64,000 nt of DNA from Anaerotignum propionicum (GTDB taxonomy: Bacteria; Bacillota; Clostridia; Lachnospirales; Anaerotignaceae): the NCBI RefSeq assembly GCF_024461735.1, contig NZ_JANGAD010000003.1:186001-250000 (forward strand). The letters are read 5' to 3'. This document shows positions 35,871 through 44,292 of the stretch, piece after piece. Each line of letters opens with the position of its first letter. Position 1 is the first letter of the stretch. Below the pieces are notes generated by a model. It ran no database searches. It was given only the letters and a program-made list of their open reading frames with translations, and was not told the origin of the DNA. The translations under genes were made by a program, and so were the position numbers.

Positions 35871-36706
35871 ATGAAAAAAAGATTAATAAAGTTAGGTATG
35901 GTAGTTGTTATTTTATTTTGTTCAAATTGCAGTTTGGTACAAGCGGAGCCGTTATCAACAGAAACAATACAAGCTTCTCCTACAGAAAATAGAGTTATTT
36001 TAAATACTGAGGGGAGTATCACTGAGATAAAAAATGTAGCTGTTTATGCAATTAACAACAAAAACTACTTTAAACTTAGGGATGTTGCAATGCTCATTGA
36101 TTTTGATGTTAAATGGGATGCAGGAACAAGAACAAAACATTAGTCAAGAGGATATAAATAATCTAAACGAATTGGTAAAAGAGTATATTGATGATAGACG
36201 AAAACAAATAATCATTAATGATAATGATATCAGGTATGTTGCAAAATCTAAGAACTACGATGAGATTGAAAGTTATTTTAAAAATAATATTAACCCGGAT
36301 TTTAATATAAATGATTTTGTTGTTGAAGAATATTCCCCGTTAGGAGATGTAGTAATAGATACAACTGACACAGGAAACAACGTGATACAGTTGCCGCTTA
36401 ATATGCTGGATATCCGATATTATGTTGGTGAGTATCGTTCCTCCTATGGTTACCATGTTACTGCAATACATGGATATGCAAAATTAATTGATTATCTTGA
36501 TGAATGGAATAATGATATACATTTAGATAATATTAAGTTTCCCACAATATCTGACGAAGAACTAAACAAAAAGCAACAGCTTATCATCCGGAAAATAAGA
36601 TTACAGGCTATAATATTGTACGTTAAGTTTTGAGGCATATGTTATTGTTAATTTTATTACTAAGGACGGGTATTATGTGTCAGAGGGACATAATTTTACG
36701 CTGTAG
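35871..36706 (+). pseudogene. Decayed secreted protein gene with several frameshifts
   Basis: The ATG at 35871 follows GAGAGGGGG and encodes a signal peptide and the start of a stalk-like domain (NYFKLRDVAMLIDFDVKWDA), then stops at 36143. Coding continues in the +1 frame from about 36118 (ISQEDINNLNELVKEYIDDR) to about 36570, then shifts again: another frame reads AYHPENKITGYNIVR and a third SFEAYVIVNFITKDGYYVSE with HNFTL and a stop at 36706. At least three frame changes make this a broken gene. Confidence 0.6.
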
Positions 36707-36787
36707 ATCTTTCATATCAAATATTATGCAGATTGTATTCTGGGAGTAAAATAGTATTTTGAGAAAATCAATAGATTAGAATAATAA

Positions 36788-37075
36788 GTAACACTTATCA
36801 ACCGTAGCTCAATTGTTATGTACCAAAGAGCCATGGAAATTACGAAGCTTGTAGGAAGTGATGAAAACAGATACCAAAGTTATACCGATTACAGCCAAGT
36901 AAGTGACTGGGCAAAAACAAATGTAAAGAATGTATTAGCGGCTCATGTATTTAATGGCACAACAAAAATCAATTATACATCAACTATCTGCACCGATGTT
37001 CTAAGAGATTTAGAAAATTGTATGAAAACTGATGATAAGACGCTTGATGAAATCTGCATCTTATACAAATTATAA
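36788..37075 (+). pseudogene. Fragment of an SLH-domain protein
   Basis: The frame is open from 36788 and reads INRSSIVMYQRAMEIT, then TDYSQVSDWAKTNVKNVLAA and GTTKINYTST, which resembles one and a half S-layer homology repeats. It lacks a start with a ribosome binding site, a signal peptide and the rest of the protein. Probably a remnant of the gene whose pieces precede it. Confidence 0.5.
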
Positions 37076-37214
37076 GCTTACCCATAGCAAATTCAATTTC
37101 CTGTTAAGGACAAGAGTATTAGAAATCGCAAGAAGATTATCTTACTAGTATTAGTTGCATTTTATTGAAAATGTGTCCTACAATTAATTTTTGTAAAAAG
37201 AAATTAGGAGATTT

Positions 37215-37553
37215 ATGATGGTAAAAAAAATGATATTTATTGCTCAAATACTTATAGGTATAATAAGTCCAATAATATTATGTATAATTTTTCCGCAACC
37301 TGTATGGTATTTTGTCATTGACGTAGCTGAAAAACTTGAGTCAATTGGTGTTACTTTAGATTAAGTAGCAGAACCTGCAACTATTGATTATGGAGCAGTT
37401 ATTGTAGCGGTTTTATATCTATGTATGATCGTAGCAATTTCCTATGATTTTATTACGAAAAAATATAAGGTCTTAGGTATAACCTTTTTAATAAGTGGTT
37501 TTTTTATGACAAATATGGTTTTTATATTGAGTAGCTCAATAATTTGGTTTTAA
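37215..37553 (+). pseudogene. Small membrane protein gene interrupted by one in-frame TAA
   Basis: The ATG at 37215 follows TTAGGAG. Forty-nine codons with a membrane helix (IFIAQILIGIISPIILCIIF) end at a TAA (37362-37364); the same frame continues for 62 codons with two more helices (AVIVAVLYLCMIVAISYDF and GITFLISGFFMTNMVFIL) to a stop at 37553. Read through, it would be a 112-residue three-helix protein of unknown function. Confidence 0.55.
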
Positions 37554-37693
37554 TGTCTATATAACAATATTTTTTCTGTATCGGAGTAAATGATATTAGT
37601 TATAGATGGTAAGAACTTCTGATTATGTTTATAGGCAGTAATTATTATGATGATACAAAATGTTAATTACTTATTATAATAGAAAGGTGGTAA

Positions 37694-37954
37694 ATGATGA
37701 ATTCAAATAAGGCCTTTTTGGTGGTAGGAGTGCTCTTTTTTATAATAGGAGTTATTGCCCTATTCAATGGAACTAATTTTGGTGCAGCAATGGCACAAGG
37801 CGCTATAAATAATAATGGCGGCAGTATGGACACACAAGAATTATATTGGATTAAGCAATCCAACACACTTGGTTTTCAGATTTTCGGAGCAATTTTATCT
37901 GTACCGGGTGGTTTTTCCTCAATATTGGCGGTATATAAGTTTAATGAAAAATAA
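37694..37954 (+). CDS. Small two-helix membrane protein, unknown function
   Basis: 86 residues behind AGAAAGGTGG. Two hydrophobic helices (about 8-24 and 60-78) flank a polar loop with GAINNNGGSMDTQELYWIKQ. Not recognised as a named family. First intact member of the small-gene series. Confidence 0.6.
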   Translation: MMNSNKAFLVVGVLFFIIGVIALFNGTNFGAAMAQGAINNNGGSMDTQELYWIKQSNTLGFQIFGAILSVPGGFSSILAVYKFNEK

Positions 37955-38048
37955 CTTCCTATTAATTTCCGATTATGTTTAGTTTCCTAAATTCAATTTT
38001 GGGAAATGTTTAGAAAGCTATTGTATTATTTATAGAGGGGGAAAAGAA

Positions 38049-38387
38049 ATGGCAAAATACGAAAAGTCTGTGCAAGGGGATTTTGATAAAATAGTCGAAC
38101 AACTAGACGAAGCGATATTCAAAAGTGGCGTAAGCGTAAATTTGGTAGATAAAAGTAATTACCAGAGTGAAAATATTAAAATGGCTGTTCGGGTATACGA
38201 TAAATATTTTATGCGAAATAGCAGTAGAGCAAGTTTAAGTGTGACAATTATTGATACTGGAAGAGAAGTGTTTGTATCTGCTATTGGTGCCGGGGGCGGC
38301 AGTGGCGCAATTTTTAATTTCAGTTTAGGGGCAGAAAGCGAACTAACAGAAGTTGTTGCAAATAGCATCAGAAAAATGGGACTATAA
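38049..38387 (+). CDS. DUF6054-like small protein
   Basis: 112 residues, soluble, behind AGAGGGGG. The SVSLVD-like strand, the MAVRVYDKYFMRNSSRASLS block and the glycine-rich AIGAGGGSGAIFNFSLGAE resemble DUF6054 proteins. Function unknown. Its place among other small genes after a toxin-immunity pair leaves room for an immunity or stress role, but nothing shows it. Confidence 0.55.
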   Translation: MAKYEKSVQGDFDKIVEQLDEAIFKSGVSVNLVDKSNYQSENIKMAVRVYDKYFMRNSSRASLSVTIIDTGREVFVSAIGAGGGSGAIFNFSLGAESELTEVVANSIRKMGL

Positions 38388-38530
38388 TTTTCTGGACTAT
38401 GAGGTTTTTATACTTATATACTAAATTGGATAGTAGTAAAAATTGAATTTCTTATTATGTTTAAAATGCAAACTGCACTTGATATTATGTAGATGAAGAG
38501 ATACTGAAATTTTGATTTTTTTAGGAGGGG

Positions 38531-39166
38531 ATGTTTGTGAAAAAACTCATTATTATATTACTATGTATAGGGCTGTTTATTTTGACTGCTTGTCAAGACA
38601 AAGTAACTAAACTATCCTCCTCATTAGATGGAACTCAAAGTGATGAGTTATCAGCAGGTATACCTAGTATGAAAAAAATGGATCTATCAAGCATGGAAGA
38701 ATTTTATTTATCAGCTTTTACTAATGGAATGAAATCTGATGTATATTTACTTGAACATGTTGACGAGTACAAATTTTTCACTGCCACTTTGTATTATTTG
38801 CAAGATAATCAGTGGGTAAAACAATCAAATTTTAAAGCTGATATTAAAAATGAAAAAAGTTTTTTAGCCATTGATTACTCTAACTTATTTTGTCCTAAAA
38901 TAGCTTTTAAATCTGGTAATGAGGTAAAAAGACTAACAACAAGTAGTGAAAACTTTAAAAGTCAATATGATGAATTGACATGGGATATTGATATAAGTAA
39001 TTCAATTATGATTTCTGAAAAAGAAATACCCATTATCGCTTATCGGAATTCCGATATTAACGGAACCATCCATAAAGCCAATCTTGAAGATTTTTATTCA
39101 TTAGAGAATTTACTTGTAAACAAAAATGAAGAATATGCTATATTAACAGTTAAAATCAGTAATTAA
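38531..39166 (+). CDS. Lipoprotein of unknown function
   Basis: 211 residues behind AGGAGGGG. A lipoprotein signal ends in LTAC (lipobox, cysteine near residue 21). The mature part is beta-rich and polar with no motif I recognise. Neighbouring genes include two other lipoproteins of similar build. Confidence 0.65.
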   Translation: MFVKKLIIILLCIGLFILTACQDKVTKLSSSLDGTQSDELSAGIPSMKKMDLSSMEEFYLSAFTNGMKSDVYLLEHVDEYKFFTATLYYLQDNQWVKQSNFKADIKNEKSFLAIDYSNLFCPKIAFKSGNEVKRLTTSSENFKSQYDELTWDIDISNSIMISEKEIPIIAYRNSDINGTIHKANLEDFYSLENLLVNKNEEYAILTVKISN

Positions 39167-39338
39167 TCGCTATTTATTCAAGGTGTAAAACATGTAGATT
39201 ACTGTTGTAAAATTAACTTCGCATTATGTTTACACTGCGTAACCAACTTGAGGGGTATATAGTTGTACCATAATGGGACGTTTACATAGTAGCTCATTAT
39301 GTGAATATTTGAAACAATGTAATTTGAGGTGAATTGGA

Positions 39339-39614
39339 ATGGTTAAAAGAGCTTGGTATGAAATGCAAATGCATGAGAAGATAGCATCTATTCTTGGGAG
39401 CATTTGTTCTGTATGTATAATTATATTGGCTTCTTTGCAACTATTAGACATATGGGATAAAGCAATATATATTTTTGAGCCATTAGTAGGTGTTCTTATG
39501 GTAACGCAAGGAGTATTGCAATGGAGGAAAAATAAAACAGTAGCAGTATTTTCTTTGTGTGTAGCAATATTTATTTTTATCGTTGCCTTTATAATTTATT
39601 ATAAATTAAGGTGA
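39339..39614 (+). CDS. Small membrane protein, possibly DUF3953-like
   Basis: 91 residues with three hydrophobic helices (about 17-34, 43-58, 66-88) and a basic QWRKNKT loop between the last two. The shape resembles DUF3953 small membrane proteins, but the match is weak. ATG behind GAGGTGAATTGG. Confidence 0.55.
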   Translation: MVKRAWYEMQMHEKIASILGSICSVCIIILASLQLLDIWDKAIYIFEPLVGVLMVTQGVLQWRKNKTVAVFSLCVAIFIFIVAFIIYYKLR

Positions 39615-39653
39615 AGTTTGTTTTACTTGTGTAAATTAAGGAGCTATGGATTA

Positions 39654-39929
39654 ATGGAAAAGATAAATTGGAAAATATTAAACTCAGCATTTTGGATAGA
39701 GATTATTTTATCATATATTTTACCTTTTAGGGTCGTTAATCACTTTCAACATAAGATTGGTTGGCCTATACAATTTATTTGGGTATATGATTCGAAGCCT
39801 ATATTAAGCCCGCTTATGTCAATGAGTCTTAATCCTTTAGGACTATTGCTAAATGGAGTTATTATATATTTGGTTATTTCAGTTGCAGTAAAAGCTTACA
39901 GCAAACTCAAATACCACGAGACAAAATGA
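39654..39929 (+). CDS. Small membrane protein, unknown function
   Basis: 91 residues from the ATG at 39654 behind AAGGAG. A helix WIEIILSYILPF and a second LLLNGVIIYLVISVAVKAY flank a loop with HKIGWPIQFIWVYD. Not recognised. Follows the preceding gene by 39 bases, the only pair in the series without the 19-nt motif between them. Confidence 0.6.
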   Translation: MEKINWKILNSAFWIEIILSYILPFRVVNHFQHKIGWPIQFIWVYDSKPILSPLMSMSLNPLGLLLNGVIIYLVISVAVKAYSKLKYHETK

Positions 39930-40087
39930 GCATACCCGTAGCAGAATCAGAATCAATTTCTAGTTATGTTTATGACATACCAAACGTACAGACTGGTAAA
40001 TTACCGGTTATCTATACATGAAAAATGTCCACAAAATGCCATATGAAGAGCATGCTTAAGGCTTGTTATCAGAGAGAGGATGAAACT

Positions 40088-40741
40088 ATGAATGTAGCTA
40101 AACCCAAAATATCCAAAGAGGTTATGCAGATAGATGCGTTTTATTCTTATGTGAAGGATCGTTTATCAGATGATATCTCAATCTTTGCAATAAAAAGTTA
40201 TGCTGAAAGAATCGAAGGAATGGATTTTTCCAGAATGGAACTAAGATCAAGTATTCTTGAAAAATGTAAATTTTGCAGTTGCGACTTTAAAGGCGCGAGC
40301 TTTATTGATGTTATATTCCAATCTTGTGATTTTTCAAATAGTAAATTCGCAGACGTTTATTTTGAAAGATGCCAATTTGTTGACTGTAAATGTGTTGGAT
40401 TGGATATGCACGGTACGGTTATAAAGCAAACTACTTTTGAACAGTCAAATTTTACATATTCAAATTTTGATGAAACTAAAATGACTGAAGTTCTTTTTGA
40501 TAACATTGATTTTACTGAATCATCTATTTCTGAAGCAAAACTGAAAAAGTTTGAAGCAAAAAATTCCAGATTCATAAAAAATAACTTTTTTAAGACAATG
40601 CTAGCAACAGTGGATTTTACTGAAAATGAATTCAAAATGCCATTGGTATCTACTCCCCCTATTGAGTTGAAAGGAATGGTTATAAATATGTTTCAAGCAG
40701 CTGATTTGATTGGCCTTTTGGGTATCATTGTTAATCGGTAA
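40088..40741 (+). CDS. Pentapeptide-repeat protein
   Basis: 217 residues. From about residue 45 to 170 the chain follows the A(D/N)LXX-type pattern (MDFSRMELRSSILEKCKFCS, then CDFSNSKFADVYFERCQF), predicting a right-handed quadrilateral beta helix. The C-terminus has a short hydrophobic helix (AADLIGLLGIIV). Some family members mimic DNA or protect gyrase; nothing here specifies a role. The ATG at 40088 follows GAGAGAGGATG. Confidence 0.75.
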   Translation: MNVAKPKISKEVMQIDAFYSYVKDRLSDDISIFAIKSYAERIEGMDFSRMELRSSILEKCKFCSCDFKGASFIDVIFQSCDFSNSKFADVYFERCQFVDCKCVGLDMHGTVIKQTTFEQSNFTYSNFDETKMTEVLFDNIDFTESSISEAKLKKFEAKNSRFIKNNFFKTMLATVDFTENEFKMPLVSTPPIELKGMVINMFQAADLIGLLGIIVNR

Positions 40742-40941
40742 TTAAAATGCTTAATATTTTAAATTTAGAATGAAGAATACAGATTGCTCTTATCCATTAT
40801 GGCACACAATGAGCTTGCAGCTTTTCTACATGAACTGTACATTGTGTTTATACAGCGGAACCAGTCAGATAGGTACACAGTTGTACCATAATGGAACATA
40901 CAATACTAAATATTATTTATGAATGTGGGTGGCCTAATTTA

Positions 40942-41271
40942 ATGAAAAGGTTGATGACGATAATTTTATTAATATTAATACTTTTATTTGTTTCAGCATG
41001 TGGAGCGAAAAAGGTTACACATATGGGATTGAATGCAGAAATTTTAGAAATTAATACTGAGCTAAAAGGCTTTGTAGTTAAACGCTCAGATAAGGATAGT
41101 ATTTTGGGCGAAAAATGCTACATTAGTTGTGAAAGTGATGATGTCTATTATATATATGCTGACAACGAAACTGGTGAAACTAAAGATTTATCATACAATG
41201 ATTTTAGGGTGGGAGACGAAATTACAGTAGATGTAAACTCTGTAGAAAATGGTTATAGTTTAACTTCTTGA
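40942..41271 (+). CDS. Small lipoprotein of unknown function
   Basis: 109 residues from the ATG at 40942. Lipobox VSAC after a hydrophobic stretch; the mature domain of about 90 residues looks like an OB-type beta barrel (ITVDVNSVENGYSL). Upstream in-frame codons are not supported by a binding site. Confidence 0.6.
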   Translation: MKRLMTIILLILILLFVSACGAKKVTHMGLNAEILEINTELKGFVVKRSDKDSILGEKCYISCESDDVYYIYADNETGETKDLSYNDFRVGDEITVDVNSVENGYSLTS

Positions 41272-41437
41272 GTTCAACTGATTACCCAAAAAAAAATGAG
41301 CAAAATCTGTAGTGGATTCAGTTTCACAGTATGTTTATGATATACAGTCTGATTACAAAGAGTCCAATGTTGTACATGCGAAACAAAAATACTAATTATT
41401 TTATTGTGTATATCTTTGTTTGCAAGGAGAGAAGAGG

Positions 41438-42433
41438 ATGACTATGAAGAAGATAGTAATAATAGTTTTATCTGCATTTGTGATTTTTTTCATGGCTGCT
41501 TGCAATGCTCCATCTAAGGCAGAGGTGTTTAGCGAGGAAAAGTTTTTGGAGGATATTACACCTAATTTGGTCTGCCTTAATTCCTGTGTGCATGAGATGT
41601 TTGGTGCAGAGGTAGACTTTAATGAAGATAGCTATTTAGCTGCATATGAAAGCGAGAGTGCCTATGCTGATGGCATGGGTGATATTGCCCTGCTTTTTAA
41701 ACCGGGAGAAGAGAGCAAATATGTGGATTATTTTATTGACCCTACATGTTCCGATTATTATCCTGTAACAAACTTCAAAACAAATGCTGAGGTAAGGGAC
41801 TATTTAAGAAAATATTTATCGGATGAAGTTATTGATAAATGGTTTTCAAACGACTTTTTGGAATATGAGGGACAGCTTTATTTAATAAGGGGTTCAAGGG
41901 GCTACGGTGCTATGAAATGTGATTTGGAAAGTCTGAAGTATGTAGAAGAAAAAGATGACAAACAATATGTCACTGTTGATTTTAAGCTCTTTGATACGTT
42001 TGACCATACGGAAACATTGGAATTTTCAAAGGTTAATGATGTATGGATTATGACAGACGAAGTGGTGCCTCCCATTAAAGAAACTATTGAAAACAGTGAC
42101 AAGGAAGTGTCTGAAGAAACGATTATACCACCAAAGATGGAAGATTATTCGGGTTCGTATGTCGACAGGCAGGGGACGGCAGAAATATACAATAATTTGG
42201 ATTTAACATATTTGGAAGATGAGTCATATCAAGCCACGATTGGTCTCTACCGTTTGACAGAATTAGAAGGAGTTGCTAAGGTCGATGGAGAGACTCTTTC
42301 TTTTAAAGATGATGGTATGCAGGTAAAAGGTACAATTATCATAAAAGACAATATGGCGGTGTTAACCATTACAGAATCCGGTTTTGAATATATTAATCAA
42401 GGAGACGTTTTTGAGTTTTCTGAAAAACTTTAG
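41438..42433 (+). CDS. Lipoprotein with two domains, unknown function
   Basis: 331 residues behind AAGGAGAGAAGAGG. Lipobox MAAC. Residues about 30-215 form one domain (DL-GFK-poor, with GDIALLFKPGEESKYVDYFI), and residues about 235-330 a lipocalin-like beta domain starting YSGSYVDRQGTAEIY. No family recognised. Last gene of the small-gene series; codon use and GC are closer to the housekeeping region than those of its neighbours. Confidence 0.6.
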   Translation: MTMKKIVIIVLSAFVIFFMAACNAPSKAEVFSEEKFLEDITPNLVCLNSCVHEMFGAEVDFNEDSYLAAYESESAYADGMGDIALLFKPGEESKYVDYFIDPTCSDYYPVTNFKTNAEVRDYLRKYLSDEVIDKWFSNDFLEYEGQLYLIRGSRGYGAMKCDLESLKYVEEKDDKQYVTVDFKLFDTFDHTETLEFSKVNDVWIMTDEVVPPIKETIENSDKEVSEETIIPPKMEDYSGSYVDRQGTAEIYNNLDLTYLEDESYQATIGLYRLTELEGVAKVDGETLSFKDDGMQVKGTIIIKDNMAVLTITESGFEYINQGDVFEFSEKL

Positions 42434-42570
42434 CAATATGGAATACGATGCTAAGATTTAATATCAGGAAGGGAAAGAACTTCCTAACAACTTAATAACG
42501 AAATTTCTGAGAGCAATGATATCACGTATATGAATATGATGTTATGGCTCTTTTTTCATATAAGAAAATC

Positions 42571-42621
42571 AATAGGCTTTGGTTTGGCAGGGGCACCTGC
42601 TTGAACTAAAGCCTATTTTTT
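42571..42621 (+). terminator. Intrinsic terminator at the start of the mobile-element-like region
   Basis: ATAGGCTTT pairs with AAAGCCTAT, with inner GCAGG/CCTGC, followed by seven T. It directly precedes the next reading frame. Confidence 0.75.
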
Positions 42622-42622
42622 T

Positions 42623-43384
42623 ATGCCCAAAAATGAACGGAATGTGAGAAAAATGCCAAGATTATTTATGTATGGAACAAAATTACAGGAGGTGGAACAA
42701 TTGATGATGCTTGTTCCTAGATTTTCGCCTAGGCAGAAAGGATTGATTGTGGTGGGAGAAACAGCGGATGTAAAAGGAGGAATTAAGAAGTGCCGTTCCT
42801 GTGAAAAATGGGGTAAAGAAAATTGTGGGGGAACCGCTTACACAAATCTTGCGAACAGCATGGGTATGGGTAGAGTAACCTACAGAAAAGTGATTATAGA
42901 ATTCTTTTCAGAAATCAACCATTTCTATTTTAGGAAAAGGCTTTCAGACTTAGTTGCAAGTTCTCCGGATGGTTGGTTTATCAGTGAAGCCCATGAGAAA
43001 AGATTTGAAAATGTTTGTGAGATGCTTAAAATTCATAAAATTGACAGCGATCCACGCTACATGGCCACTCTGTTTCTGCTGACCGCAGATGGTAGGTTAT
43101 GCAGTCTTGCAAAAGAGCATATATATTCCAATCGTTTTGAATTTAAGCAAATACGTCTTAATGGTATGACCACAAACAGCTATGCCATATACAAGGTGGC
43201 AAAAACCATCTATACCGGAAAAGAATACATAAAGCTAAACGAAATTTCAGATAAGCACTTGATTGATCATCAAACGTTTATGGCCATTATAAATGCAATT
43301 CTCATCGTAAAATATGGCGGTGAAATTTTAAGCTTTGAAATGAAGGTTAGATTTTACACAATGGTGAACTTGATAAATAGATAA
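42623..43384 (+). CDS. Hypothetical mobile-element protein with a cysteine motif, possibly DUF6075-like
   Basis: 253 residues. YGTKLQEVEQLMMLVPRFSP near the N-terminus and KKCRSCEKWGKENCGG (possible zinc site) are typical of small proteins in clostridial conjugative elements. Residues about 115-200 (DGWFISEAHEKRFENVCEML, then YMATLFLLTADGR) resemble DUF6075. The start is uncertain: the ATG at 42623 sits in the T-run of a terminator, and in-frame ATGs follow at 42653 and 42668. Confidence 0.5.
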   Translation: MPKNERNVRKMPRLFMYGTKLQEVEQLMMLVPRFSPRQKGLIVVGETADVKGGIKKCRSCEKWGKENCGGTAYTNLANSMGMGRVTYRKVIIEFFSEINHFYFRKRLSDLVASSPDGWFISEAHEKRFENVCEMLKIHKIDSDPRYMATLFLLTADGRLCSLAKEHIYSNRFEFKQIRLNGMTTNSYAIYKVAKTIYTGKEYIKLNEISDKHLIDHQTFMAIINAILIVKYGGEILSFEMKVRFYTMVNLINR

Positions 43385-43624
43385 TTATTTTGTATAGGTC
43401 ATCAAATCGGAAATTTCGCAATCCAAAACAAAGCAAATACGAGTAAGAACATCTATATCCATTCTCTCAATATTTCCGTTGTACCATTTATCGGCTACTT
43501 CAAAACGAATGTTTGCAAGTTTAGCAAGCTTGCTTCTGGTCAATTCTTTGCTGTCCATGATTTCTTTTACGTGAAAACTGATTTTTCCGTAATCTTTTAT
43601 TTCAAAAATTGAGTTATTGTTCAT
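43385..43624 (-). CDS. XRE-family repressor-like protein
   Basis: 79 residues from the ATG at 43624 behind AAAGAGGTGG. LTRSKLAKLANIRFEVADKW is the helix-turn-helix; VLDCEISDLMTY closes the fold. Divergent from the SLOG gene, with palindromes between them that suit a repressor controlling both directions. Confidence 0.8.
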   Translation of the reverse strand: MNNNSIFEIKDYGKISFHVKEIMDSKELTRSKLAKLANIRFEVADKWYNGNIERMDIDVLTRICFVLDCEISDLMTYTK

Positions 43625-43650
43625 ATTAGCCACCTCTTTACAGCTATTCT

Positions 43651-43707
43651 ATATGTAGTATTACATATTGACTATATACATATAAATAGATACTATATAT
43701 ATAGTAT
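43651..43707. promoter_or_regulatory. Divergent promoter with two palindromic operators
   Basis: TTGACT (43668-43673) and TACTAT (43691-43696) with a 17-base spacer drive the rightward genes. ATATGTA-GTAT-TACATAT (43651-43668) abuts the -35 box, and ATACTATATATATAGTAT (43690-43707) is an 18-bp perfect palindrome over the -10 box. Confidence 0.65.
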
Positions 43708-43727
43708 TAAAAAGGAGGAATAAAACT

Positions 43728-44234
43728 ATGCAGAAAAAAGAAAAATCTTTATGTTTTAGCGGTCACAGAAGTGAAAGGCTTCCGAAAAGCAAAGATGAAA
43801 TGGAAAACTTGAAATTAAGAATAGGGGAAGAGGTTGACAAAGCGATTAAAAATGGAACAGACACCTTTTACTTCGGAGCGTGCTATGGATTCGATTTACT
43901 GTGTGCAGAAATTGTGATCATGCGAAAACGAGTAGTACATATATCAGAGCCAAGAGTAATAAAGCTCATTGCCGTAGTTCCCTATGAAGAGCAGCCAAAA
44001 AACTGGAACGAGGAGAACCGAGAAATCTATTTCACCACCCTCGCTCAGTGCGATGAGGTCATTACCCTAAATGCAAAATATCATCAAGGTTGTTTTCACC
44101 AGAGAAATCGATATATGGTGGACAATAGCAGTAAAATGATATGCTACTATGATGGTAGTAAAGGAGGGACAGCATACACTGTAAAATGTGCAGAGAAAAA
44201 CAAAGTGCAAATAATAAACCTATACGAATCCTAA
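43728..44234 (+). CDS. SLOG-family protein (DUF1273-like)
   Basis: 168 residues behind AAGGAGG. LCFSGHRSERLP at the start, FGACYGFDLLCAEIV and DGSKGGTAY are the nucleotide-binding loops of the SLOG Rossmann fold. Such proteins are frequent in mobile elements and may sense or cleave nucleotides. First gene of the rightward element transcript. Confidence 0.82.
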   Translation: MQKKEKSLCFSGHRSERLPKSKDEMENLKLRIGEEVDKAIKNGTDTFYFGACYGFDLLCAEIVIMRKRVVHISEPRVIKLIAVVPYEEQPKNWNEENREIYFTTLAQCDEVITLNAKYHQGCFHQRNRYMVDNSSKMICYYDGSKGGTAYTVKCAEKNKVQIINLYES

Positions 44235-44241
44235 TAAATTC

Positions 44242-44265
44242 GAGTCACAAAGGTGACTCTTTTTT
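44242..44265 (+). terminator. Intrinsic terminator after the SLOG gene
   Basis: GAGTCAC-AAAG-GTGACTC followed by six T. Confidence 0.85.
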
Positions 44266-44292
44266 AATGTGAAAAACAGAACGGAGGAAAAA

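Larger units (their letters stand above)
37614..41338 (+). repeat. 19-nt intergenic motif, seven copies, one per gene spacer
   Basis: Copies start at 37614, 37964, 38446, 39215, 39955, 40833 and 41320; consensus AAYTTCNNATTATGTTTAW, all ungapped. Each lies in a different intergenic spacer of a same-strand series of small genes. The copies at 39215 and 40833 extend to about 75 similar bases, sharing AGTTGTACCATAATGG downstream. No terminator or promoter consensus explains them. Confidence 0.7.

Noticed and set aside
37614..41338. Integron with attC sites
   Set aside because: The shared motif does not show the paired GTT/AAC boxes and imperfect hairpin expected of attC, and no integron integrase is in the window. 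Kept only as an unexplained cassette-like pattern.
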